Source: Ciona intestinalis (Eukaryota > Chordata > Ascidiacea > Phlebobranchia > Cionidae). From it: a DNA stretch of 64,000 nucleotides. Within the stretch, counting starts at the first letter, position 1; each line of letters starts with the position of its first letter. The DNA is taken from positions 5,094,991 to 5,158,990 of the forward strand of contig NC_020167.2 of assembly GCF_000224145.3 (NCBI RefSeq). Reading direction: 5' to 3'. The translations under genes and the position numbers were made by a program. This document shows, in pieces, positions 37,801 through 47,500 of the stretch. The notes beneath the pieces were generated by a model. It was not told the DNA's origin and searched no databases. It saw only the letters and a program-made list of their open reading frames with translations.

Positions 37801-40318
37801 AAATACACAAACGTTTAAAACCACTGCCATTATGTAAACCAATATAGTGTTGGATTAAAAGAAGAACAAATCTATTATATAATGTTCCAATTTCCATCAT
37901 GTTTTATGGATTATTCAATAAATATATATAAAATATATGATTTACATTATTACAATAAAACCCCATATTGCCTCTTTGTTTTTATCGTTTTTACTTTAAC
38001 TTTGAGCAGCACTTGTATTTGAGGTATGTCAAAGTCTCTATCTTTGTTTGATTACCTTGTTTGGCAAACACGATACTTTCCAGGCCATGATATGACAGTC
38101 TATACTTGGAGGATATTTACAGTTGTTTATTTTTAGTCCAAAACTTATTTTTTCTAGCTAACGCTTCTTATTCAAAAATATATTAAATTGTTTATTGTCA
38201 GGCTAACTTGTTGTTGTAAAATGTTGTTGTTTTTTAAATTTGCCAAGTGTTCAACCATTCCAACTGAACGCACATGTTTCTTTGTTGAATCTAGAATAGT
38301 GTCTTCATTTTCTTTTCTATAGTTCTGCCACCTTAAAATTTCAAAAATAAAATATGTTTTTGTTTTCTAAAAACGGAATTTTAAAAGGTAAAGTCTAACA
38401 GTGAGACATACCTAGAGACCTGGCTTGCTGATCTTGCCTGTATTATCTTTTCAAGTGTATTTAAAGTTGTTTTTTCCTCAGTGAAGCAGCAGAGTTACGA
38501 TACCGTGTATTAGAGCGTTCGTCACTGACGCGGGTGATTGACAAGGAAACAACAAATGAAGAAGTTACATTAAAAAGATTGAAACTTTCCTCCAGCACTC
38601 AAATTGCTGTTCAACCAGCAGAGTGTAAACTACAGTAAGTGCAACTTATATTGTAATACTATTTTCAGTATTTTGTGATGTAATGAGGTTTATAATAGGG
38701 TGGGGGGAAGAGGGACATCTTTACCATGTAATGTCTAAATATATTCTGAATGTGTTTTAAACAATTAACAACGGTCCATAGGAGTCTTGAGGATACGGTT
38801 TTATAATTCTTTGAATTTTCTTTGTTTACTACTAAGTGGAACGAGAAATAGAATAAAAAGTTGTCTCTTCTTTTCCCTCCCCGCTATATTCTATTAAAAT
38901 AAGGAATTAATGACTAATTGCTCCTACCGGATCAACCATACTAATATATTATAAAAAAGTAATCACTAGCAAAGTTACATACATGGTAATTTGTAAGCGG
39001 GCACGAGGTGTACGAAATAAAAAACCTGCGTTATAATGACTGCCATTGCCCTGTCATGCAAGAATAACCAAGTAACATCCATTCATTTTTTCAAAAAAAG
39101 AAAACAATATAATTGCACATGATATATGAAAAGATTAGGACTGACTAAAATAAGATTATTCAAACCCATATTAGAAAAAAATCTTTACAGGTCGAATGAA
39201 CTACTTTTGACAGTAGTTCTCCACGTACCTGGTACTCGCTGTTATACTGAAGAAATGGAGCTGATTACTGAAAAAGCCGCTCCAAAACTTGGCCAAGTTT
39301 TTGCAGAGATTCTTAATGTGGTGGTGGATGATTTAATAATTGCTCGAAAGTTCGTTGAAAAAAATGAATGGACGGTCATTCAAACTGATGATTCAAACGT
39401 AAGTGGTGAATGATCTGTTTCGTGTTATAGTACAGCAGAAATTAAATGGAAAATATATTCAAAGAAAGTATATTAATCCTGTATATAAAATAGTCACGAA
39501 TTTAAACTAAAGTTTAAAAATAATTTTTATTTATGAATAAAAACAATAACAACAGTTTGTTTTTTTTTTACTTTAACTTTAGGATTCTCCGACAAAAACT
39601 AAACCAAGCAAAAGCGGGAAACGTGGTAAGAGACTTTCTGGGAAGAGGAAATCTCTCAAGACTCAGAAAGAATCAATACAGTTAAAGCATGGCGATGTAA
39701 TTGGAGTTAAAATTAAATCTTTGGAAGAAAAATCATCTTTCGAACTTGATCTGATTGATTTTGATACAGAGGAGGACATTTTTATGCAAAAAAAGTTAAA
39801 GGAAATCAAAGAGAAGTCCCAAGAATTTAACAAGTGAGTTTTGATCTTGGCATACTTAAATGTGTTGAAGCAGTTATTGAACAATAGCTGTGATTCTAAT
39901 AATAAAAAATAGCAGTTTGCCATTTTCAGTATAAAGCTATTTTATGAAGAAAAATTTGACCTTGCACGTGTTTCATAACATGACTTTTATTGGTAGGTTT
40001 TAATTTACAAATGTTGCAACTTGTAGGCTGGCATGACATGTTTAAAAAAGGTCACCTGTGATATAACTGTCTTTGCTCTACCATACCAAAACAATTTCTT
40101 TAGAGGTGTTTAAACATATGTTACATATCTAAAGGTGTTTAAACATATGAACTTATTATTTCAGGAGCCACGATGGTGCTAACGATCAAGTCCTAGACAA
40201 TGATTCCAATAATGCAATTAAAACTGTGAATGCCAAAAACAATAAAGAAAAGGAAAATACACTGAAAATACATGTTGACAATTTTTCAGAATCTTGTAAC
40301 GGTCTTCCCACCTCTTGA
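25806..40318 (+). CDS. USP40: Ubiquitin-specific protease 40 (USP40), interrupted by assembly gap
   Basis: Cysteine protease removing ubiquitin. Visible exons: 25806-25909, 26189-26348, 26750-26841, 27448-27576, [gap], 28949-29070, 29604-29774, 30235-30595, 31127-31259, 31610-31747, 32109-32207, 32633-32783, 33079-33195, 33596-33785, 33998-34152, 34476-34550, 34923-35084, 35700-35841, 36444-36547, 36988-37189, 37609-37705, 38482-38634, 39191-39398, 39583-39834 and 40165-40318. About 1220 residues visible (human 1235). Start MFGNLFEDG is like the human start. Cys box NQGATCYLNS has catalytic Cys50; HDVQEL follows. After the gap come the His box RGHYHAYI, a roughly 200-residue insertion, and WFDFNDERV with SAYMLFYR closing the catalytic domain. 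The C-terminal half is made of ubiquitin-like segments, ending LKHGDVIGVK and LKIHVDNF as in the human tail. Exon 27576 ends in phase 2 while exon 28949 needs phase 1, so at least one exon (about 100 residues by comparison with human) is missing. Confidence 0.93.
27790..27960 (+). repeat. Degenerate T-rich tandem repeat
   Basis: About five imperfect units of roughly 30-38 bp with the theme CTTTTTCTCCATAATTTTAAAA (for example CTTTTTCTGCG, CTTTTTCTCCA, CTTTTTCTCTA). It lies directly before the N gap in USP40 and may have contributed to the assembly break. Confidence 0.6.
27977..28026. other. Assembly gap (50 N)
   Basis: Fifty N bases, preceded by an isolated N at 27963. The true length is unknown. 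At least one USP40 exon is missing here. Confidence 0.99.
28290..28590 (-). mobile_element. Nested hAT-like transposon ends beside the gap
   Basis: Two end-like sequences read on the minus strand: CTAGGGATGGGCCGAATC (28388-28405) and CAGGGGCGTATACAAGG (about 28569-28585), the latter followed inward by long C and G runs (GGGGGTCCGGACCCCC). These are typical of hAT-like non-autonomous element ends. A poly-A stretch (28500-28520) lies between. The partner ends are not visible, probably in the N gap. Confidence 0.5.
29310..29390 (+). repeat. Dispersed repeat C, copy 1 (degraded)
   Basis: GACTTGAGATTTAGGTCCAAG and TTAGCCCATCACC resemble the clearer copies at 48148-48250 and 56790-56900. Intronic in USP40. 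Confidence 0.4.
29917..30195 (+). repeat. Degenerate tandem repeat in USP40 intron
   Basis: About six imperfect units of 45-60 bp around AACATTTTTTGCTGAATCTT, GTGTCATTTTAAC (for example at 30018 and 30100). AT-rich and without coding capacity. It ends just before the T-run preceding the exon at 30235. Confidence 0.65.
30694..30831. mobile_element. 138-bp near-palindromic element with 21-bp inverted ends
   Basis: Left end ATAATATTTTAGTGGCTCAT (30694-30713, plus C) is matched by the right end GATGAACCACTAAAATATTA (30811-30830, plus T), an inverted repeat with one mismatch over 21 bp. The inner part GTGG(C/T)TCATC resembles hAT ends. No exact 8-bp target duplication is found outside. USP40 intron. 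Confidence 0.65.
30870..31021. mobile_element. hAT-like fragment
   Basis: TAGTGGTTCACAAAGTG at the left and TTTTCGAACCACTG at the right form short inverted ends of the CAGTGGTTC type. About 150 bp, no coding capacity, no exact target duplication. Same USP40 intron as the 138-bp element. Confidence 0.5.
31340..31590 (+). mobile_element. SINE, forward
   Basis: Landmarks ATATGTGTCTTTGGGCAAGA, ACACTTAGCTGC, GGTAAGCGGGCACGGTGTG, AACAAGAC and GTTACGTGCTTTATTCACC. The head is missing. It lies just before the USP40 exon that starts at 31610. Confidence 0.8.
31897..32052 (+). mobile_element. MITE copy 7 (internally deleted)
   Basis: GTACGGCGGGGCACCTTTGG at the left and GGTGTCCCAACCTTCCCCTA, CCCTACTACA at the right. 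The core after CCTGATCGTGGTTTAAA has a short repeat (CGTGGTTTAAATAATTA twice) and lacks the GGTCTATGGGAG segment. Confidence 0.8.
33253..33345 (+). mobile_element. SINE head fragment
   Basis: CTGCCTCTAAACCAGAGG, TTACGGGTTCAAGGC (B-box-like) and TTGTTGCTGCTACCACAATG match the tRNA-like head. The body is lost. Confidence 0.65.
34185..34447. mobile_element. hAT-like non-autonomous element
   Basis: Begins CAGTGGTTCTCAACAGCCAG and ends GTACCACTG. The start is the classic hAT-type terminal sequence. Flanking 8-mers (TAGTAAAT and GTATATGT) do not match, so the target duplication has decayed or the end is misplaced. USP40 intron, no coding capacity. Confidence 0.6.
35885..36080 (+). repeat. Two-copy tandem duplication (period about 100 bp)
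   Basis: CAAGTTACATACACATTAAC, TCATAAAGAGTC, TAGTGTTTTTTGAAAATG and AGGTATTTTTTTGTATGAA occur twice, at about 35900-35980 and 36000-36080. Very low divergence suggests a recent event. A third partial start follows. Confidence 0.8.
36105..36210 (+). mobile_element. SINE tail fragment
   Basis: AAAACCTGTGTTATAACAACT, GTCGTTGCTCTGCCATG and TGAGGATAAATAAATATC match the SINE tail. USP40 intron. Confidence 0.65.
36570..36715 (+). repeat. Dispersed repeat B, copy 2
   Basis: GAAGCAACCACGCTATTTTC, AAATGTAAATATGTTTTTAA, CTGTAAGCAGGTTGTTTTGT, CGCTAACTTCCG and ATCTTTGCTACCGTAATC. Closest to the copy at 41862-41995. Confidence 0.7.
37380..37552 (-). mobile_element. SINE head and body, best tRNA-like copy
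   Basis: The reverse strand begins GGCGCCGTAGTATAGTGG with A-box-like TAGTGGTTCGCGCG, followed by the B-box-like GGGTTCAAATC, then GCTGCTACCC, GTCTTTGGGCAAG and CAATTGCTCCAACC. The two boxes at tRNA spacing support a tRNA-derived, Pol III-transcribed SINE. USP40 intron, 56 bp before exon 37609. Confidence 0.85.
38694..38891 (+). mobile_element. MITE copy 8
   Basis: Forward copy from AGGGTGGGGGGAAGAGGGAC to TTGTCTCTTCTTTTCCCTCC, CCGCTATA. Core landmarks AACAATTAACAACGGTCC and TTTGTTTACTACTAAGTGG are present. USP40 intron. Confidence 0.85.
38965..39095 (+). mobile_element. SINE tail fragment
   Basis: GTTACATACATGGTAATTTG, TAAGCGGGCACGAGGTG, CCTGCGTTATAATGACTGC and CAAGTAACATCCATTCAT. USP40 intron, about 95 bp before exon 39191. 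Confidence 0.75.
40015..40110 (+). mobile_element. SINE tail fragment (degraded)
   Basis: ACTTGTAGGCTGGCATGACA and GTGATATAACTGTCTTTGCTC resemble the SINE tail. USP40 intron, about 55 bp before the last exon. Confidence 0.5.
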
Positions 40319-41528
40319 CACGAACTTTCTAAGTTTTTCAAACAGTAAATACGAACATAATACATCTTTATTGCGTTCCATGCTTCAGGTTTTCTTTTAT
40401 ATAAAATGTGCATATGTTTGAAAGTTGGTCATTTGAAAATTCGCTTGCATTGCTAAGACATAAGCTTTTCTAAATTATACCTTTTGTTTTGCAAACAGTT
40501 TGACAATTTGCATTGTTTCTGGGTTCAATTTATAAATTTTAACAATTTAACCAGTATAAATACACCTTGAATTAAAATATTTAGGATTTTTAGATAAAAC
40601 TTTTAAATGTTGTTGTGTTTAAATATCAGTGGTGCAATATTTTGTTTGGGTAAATTGGACCAGTGTTTTTTTTTTGCAGTCAAAATGATTAATAACATAA
40701 TTATGACTCTTCTGCTTAATAGCTGTATATGCACAGTGTTTACAAATAATTTTTTTTTGTGAACCATTTTTATGTTCTGACCAAAGAAAGTCTTACATTA
40801 AATTATGTTTATTTGTTTCTATAATGTGATTTAGGTAAACCAGGACAAGGATATCGGTAAATTGGTATAGTGATTCGTCAAGTGATTCATAAGGTACGTT
40901 TCTCCTGGAATTTATATTAAACGCTCCAGTTCTACCTTGTTTAGTCTGAAGACTGTGAAGTGTGTGACTTTGTGAGTTTAGGAAAAAAGAAAGTCGATCT
41001 ATGACACTAATGTATTGTCTTTCCCTTAGTCAGTATGACTTGCAGTTTTCCTTCTTCTGTGCGGCAATAATCCCAACACGCGTGTCAGATTAAAAGTTCA
41101 TGTTCAGTGTAGTACTGCCAGCGGCCATCCAAATTCGAGTTAAATTAAATTACTACCAGCCCTCGCTATTGACCGTACTCGCGCACTGTTTAAATTTAAG
41201 TTAACGTTTGTTTGCTTTAATACAGACAGGGATATCATGTGCGTGGGTCAGGCAGCGCAGTGCCGTGCAAATTCTACAGTGGATGCACGCCACTTACGTG
41301 AGTGATGTATACAGAATAAAAGGCTGTTGTGGGGTGACTGTGTCGTACAGGAAGTCATATTATAGCTATGTTTTTTTACAAAGCTGTGACGCGCAATTAT
41401 ATATATTTTTTATTGTGCACCAGTAATAAAATTCAGTTACTGCTAAGTTAGCTATTAAACCAATACAATATTTCGGTTTGATTTTGCAGATTACTAGACT
41501 GTGTCTTGTAGTAAAATTTATTATTTGA
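40319..41528. other. USP40-GCLC intergenic interval
   Basis: About 1.2 kb between same-strand genes. It holds the USP40 3' flank and the GCLC promoter or untranslated exons. The part after 40.9 kb is richer in CG than the preceding gene bodies. No stress-response element could be named with confidence, and no further gene was seen. Confidence 0.4.
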
Positions 41529-44500
41529 ATGGGGTTACTTGAGTTCGACGGTGAACCTTTATCATGGCAGCAGTTGCAGCCTTATGTAGAACATGTAAAA
41601 TCACATGGAATTCAACAGTTCTTGCACAACTACAACCGTCTTATGAAACGACCAGGTGATATGTTGAAATGGGGTGATGAGGTCAGTATTTTGTTGCTTT
41701 TCTAACATTGTTTTTTTGTTTGTCATGTTTTGTGTTTGCATATTGTAACTGGAGATCCAAAGGAATCACACGTGACTGTCGGTTTTTGGTGTCTGGATTT
41801 TGCTTTCTTTGCTCTAACTTTGGTTATAATAATTAAACATAAATGGCTTGTTTGTTTGCTATGTGTAGCAACCACGCTTATTTTCTTTCTTTAAATGTAA
41901 TTATGTAAACATGTTTTAACCTGTAAGTGTGTTTTAACAACTGTCTTTTCGTTTAAAATATTTTCCAATCTTTGCTACCATAAATAAAAATATATAATAT
42001 CATATGTATATATATATTTTATTTTATATTATGCCTTTGTTAAACTTAATCACTGAAGAAAATGCCTTCACTTGAGTATGTTGCGCTTGCACAATTTTAA
42101 CCATGCAGCCATTTTATCTTGGTTTGCTTACCTCTTAAAGAGAGAAACCATCACTAAAAATGAACTGCATTCGTGCATTGTGTAAATGTTAACAAAGGCT
42201 GTGCACAACAAACTATATGTAATTTACAATTGGAGTATTATACATACATTTTTAATGCAAAATACACAGTAGTCTGGTCATTTTTATTTACATGTTTATA
42301 TTTAAAAGGTGGAATACATGATTCTAAAGTTTGACCACAAGAATAAAAAGGTCCAACTTTCACTTCGAGGGGAAGAACTGTGTGAAATACTGCAGGAAAA
42401 GGAGAGAAAAAAAATGAAAAAGTATTTTAGCTTATTTTTTGTATTGTAGGATGATATGAAATTACAGTATTCAACATAGTTAATTAAATACATATATATG
42501 CACTTATATAACAGATTTAAAAGTTTACTTTTTGACCGGAGAAGTTTTTTCACAATATTTCTGTCTAAAAATAATTTTTTCTCAGAATTTTATCTGATAT
42601 AAATCAACATAAAACACCAGTTTTGATTACAGACCACCTGTTTGTGGATTTTTTTATGAATTAGCAAAAATCCGCAGATTGTCATGGAAAACCAAAAAGT
42701 CTGGACAAAGGATTTATTCTTTTTTTGATTTATTTATTCTAACCACTCTGGTATATATATACATGCATTTATGTGGTATCGATATGTGCAATCAAATAAC
42801 AGTACTCAGTTTTTCAGTAGTCTCACTTAAGTAAAAAAACATACAAAAATAATAATATTCAATTTTTATCAGTCTAACATCACTGTGGAGACCTGAATAT
42901 GCAAGTTATATGGTGGAGGGTACGCCTGGTGTTCCATACCTTGGTTATATGGCTCAGTTTAATGTGGTTGAGGGCAACATGAGGATGAGGTAATATTACA
43001 TGTTACTTCCTGGAAATATAATCTCCATCAATTGTATTTTTTCATGAATGCCAAAATCTGCATGTATTGTATTTTGTTGTAATGTTTTCTAATATCCAAT
43101 AAAGATTGTTTTTATTTGATTACATAAAGATTGTTTTTATTTGATTATATATTTGGTGATCCTTCTTTCAAACTGTTCAGTTGTATCTTTAATTCATTGC
43201 ATTGTAGCAAATGCCATAAAATTATGATTTGTTCTTTGTTGTATGATTATGCCGAAGTACATTTATGTTATCAGTTAAGATTGTTACATTCACCTTTTAT
43301 GGTGACGGATATCTGTCACGGGCATTTTAGCTCAATTATAAATTTGGAAGTGGTCAATATATGTAATTGACTTTTTTAAATTTAAATTTTAAATTTTTTA
43401 AAATTTTCCAAAAACTATTCCATTCTGAAAAAATTAGTAAATAAATAAAAAAAAAACAAAAAAAAACAGGTGTTTGAATTTTATGATTTTTTACAAATAA
43501 ATATATATATATTTACTTTAACATGAACGGTTTACAAGCTCTGCATTGCCTGTAGCTGTATGACTTGCATAATATAAGAACTTGTCATTACTGAACTGTC
43601 ATAACCTTTGATTCCTTTTATTTAATTAAGGAGAAAAGAAGTTCAGGAACTTTTAAACGAGGATGAACAGATAATGAGCCTCACTGTATTTCCAAGGTAG
43701 TTAAACTAATTTTAAACAACTTCAATAATAATTACACCATGCTTTCTTTCTTTGTTTATCATATAAATTCATAACTACGGATTCAATATTAAGTTCCACC
43801 TTTGTTTTTCTTAAAAAATGGATTACAAATTATAATATATTGAACGCCTTTGCCTAGATGCATTAATGTTTAAAAATATGCCACCAAATTTATATCCTGT
43901 ATTTTCCACATTAAATATTAATAAATAATCCTTTCCACGTTAAAATTTTTTCCACTTGAAATTAATTAAGATTAGCCTCTGATCAGGTGGAAGCTGAATG
44001 AAACTTTTATGTTTGTACCAATATCTTATAAACTAACAGTTAATGATACATACAGTCGGCCAAACTAATAGTTGTACCTAACTACAAGCATTGTTAAAGC
44101 ACAACAATTATCACAGGTTGGGCTGCGTTAACTTCACCCACCCCGCATATGACATCACGGGGCCGGAATCGAACCCTGTGTCTCGATCTTTATATTTTCC
44201 AGACCAAGCTATCACCAGCCACCCTAGATTTCCGTAAGTATTGCAAAACAATATGATTATATGATACACTCACACTGACTATATATAATTGTTTTTCTGG
44301 CTGTTGGCTCAAACATAGAAAAAATTAAAAGAACTAATTCTAAACACAGATTTTAATATAAGATTTCTTTACCAGAACTGGTAAATATATCATTCTGTGA
44401 GTATTTTCCTATAGTGTTTTAGTAAGCAGTGCTCTTTGTGGGGGTTTCAGTTATATAATTCTGTAAATCTTTCTTGTTTGCAACCAAATGAAAAGATAAA

Positions 44501-47500
44501 AGAGGATCAAAAGTGGCTCATCTTACCCCAACCTAATATATTCCCTTCTTTTTACCCTAATAATAGGCCATTTTTGTTAAAAAATAAATATATTTTTAGG
44601 TCTTTAAACACTCTTTTGCTTAAACCGAATAAAAAAAAGATAAAAGAGAATTAAATTGTGTGCTATCTTATTCTTACCCGAACTACTGTATAACCTTCTC
44701 TTTACCTTTGTAATATTTGTTACAAATAATTATATTCTCAGGTCTTTAACACGCAACATTCGTTTGCGAAGAGGAAAGAAAGTGGCAATCAACATTCCAA
44801 GTACGTTGACTTGTTTGTTTCATTTTATGGCAACTTGATTTTTCTAAACACCTAAGCTATAAAATTTAAATTAGTAGCTTGGTGATTTTAATTAGAGTCT
44901 TGAATGGCTATTACTTTGTAATTTGATATGCGTACATGGATATTTGTAGTTGTATACTTGTTTAAGTAAAGAATATGCAATTTGTAAATAATATTAATTT
45001 TGTAGGTATTAACATTTTTACCATTCTCAACAATTCAGTGTGCTTATGTAGGCTTAGTCTTGATGTATTATCATAGATGTAACTTTATTATTTTTCTTTT
45101 AATTTATGACTGACAATAATTTAGACTTTTAGCTCCAACTCATTAGTGAACACTGGGTTGAAGCAATTGCAGTTTAGTATCTTGCCAAGTACACATATGG
45201 AATACGGCCACAATGGTAGCAGAACTAGCCTTGGATTGATAACCTCTGTGTTATGAGCAACTGTGCCTCGGCTATGCGATGACTGTAATTATCTCATATT
45301 TCATTACAGTTTTCAAAGACAAAAACACACCTTCCCCCTTCATCGAGCAAATAAATGACCCAGAGTCTGCAGCTGGTGCCAAACCAGACCACATATACAT
45401 GGATTGCATGGGCTTCGGAATGGGCAACTCCTGCCTTCAGCTTACTTTTCAAGCTTGTAACATAGAGGAGGCTAAACTTCTTTATGACCATCTCGCCCCC
45501 GTTTGTCCCATTATGGTAAGCATGACACGCAAAAAAGGTTTTTTTAGTCAAAACTGCACGAAAATCATAAAAAAAGAAAGATAATGTATAAAAATGTGCA
45601 GTTTTGACTAAAAAGGAACAGTTTTATTTTGACAAAAATGAACAGTCTTTAAAGAATGTGCAAAACTGTGTATGGACAATAGTAATGGAACAAAGCATTA
45701 AAGTATAACAAAAGGTTCTTTGTTTACATTAAAATCTATTATGAAGTGGTCAAACACGGAATCATCAATTATAGTAAAAAGGCAGGGTGTTTTCAGGGTG
45801 ATATTTCAAATAAAAAAAAACCTCAACACCACATGTCAGTAACACAATGACTGACCCACTTTTCACATATTTGTTCAAACAACAATTTTCCTCAGTTGGC
45901 CCTGAGTGCAGCATCCCCATTATACAAAGGATATATAGCCGACATCGATGCACGATGGCAAGTTATCGCGGGAAGTGTCGATGACAGAACTAGCGAAGAG
46001 TTGGGCTTGGAACCACTTAAGCATAACAAGTAAAATATCAGAAAACTTTAAAATATTTTACAACTTTTAAAACAACTGCAAAGTAAAATATTTTACAATT
46101 TAAATTTCTTGCAATCTTAAATATAAATATCTTATAAATGATATAGTAGAGTGGGGGAAGATGGGACACCTTTAACACATAATATCCAAATAGCCTGATC
46201 GTGTTTTCAAGAATTAGCAACGGTCTGTGGAAGTCGTGAAGATACGGTTTTATAATTCATTGAATGTTCTTTGTTTACTACCAAATGAAAAGAGAGAACT
46301 AAACGAAAAGGTGTTCCATCTTCCCCCACTCTACTATATTATAAAGTTGTAGGTCTTCTCTTGGGGGTATTACTACAATTAGTATGAAGTGTAGGCTATA
46401 TATCTATATATATAATTTTTATAAAAAAAATTGCTTTAATCCCAGTTCTCTTGGTTCAGCTAGCTGTAGTGCCTCTGTTAAGTATTTTGTAATGACCTAT
46501 TAAAAACGCTTTAATGTTTAAAGCATTAATGGAAAAATGAATATAAACATACCACTAATTGAATGGCCTAATGGGTCAACTCTGGCTTACATCCCAGGCC
46601 CCTGACAAGGACCTTAGCCTCATATAATAGAACACTTATTTAATTAAATTTGTATGTTGATATTTTGTAATAATAATGTCAATTTGAGTTAAGCGACTAC
46701 AGGATGTGTATAGTTTGTATGAACATTTTATATAATTGACATTGTGAGATAAAAACAAATAGTGTTATGATACACCATACATGTATTTTCAATGCACATA
46801 AAACGATAACATAATATTTAAGCTGAATATTTTTTAGAAAAAAAATTAGAATGAATAATTTTACTAGTTTAAATGTATTATGGCAAAAACAAAGTAAACA
46901 GTTCAAATGTATTTTTTTTTCTGCTCGACATAATAAAGCTCCCTTAAATTTATTAAAGCCATTTTGCAAAATAGATTTTGTGTAAAGTGAATAAAACAAA
47001 TCAAAAATTAGGTACAGAAAATTTACCAAAAAATAATAGTATATATTAATATACTATTAACAAATTATTCAACAATTTTTATACTTCATAAAAAAAATGT
47101 AAAGAATATATAGAACAAGCTAGTAAAAAATAAATTTTTACATGTAAGCTTACATTTTTACCAGAATAGCAATTTCAAGTAAAATGTTTCACGCTTACAC
47201 CTGTTGCCAAGAGCAGCAGAATTTTTTTATAATTAATAACGTTACCAAAAATTTTGCAAATTACTATTAGAATATTCTGTTTAAGTTTGTTTTAATTACA
47301 TTTTCTTCACAGACAAGTTATCCGCAAGTCAAGATATGATTCAATTGATAGTTACCTTTCTTCAAATTCAAAAATATTTAACGATATTAATGTGGAGGTA
47401 AATCAAGAGGCAAAGTCAACTTTACTCAATGCAGGTGATTTCAAAGTAACAAAAACATGTTATTAAATAAAATAGAAATGAAATAAAAAAATCTTATAAA

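Noticed and set aside
44117..44233. tRNA- or SINE-like sequence (GGGGCCGGAATCGAACCCTG)
   Set aside because: It has a B-box-like look, but the interval splices in phase into GCLC and encodes RLGCVNF to [11 protein letters not shown], matching the enzyme. It is an exon.
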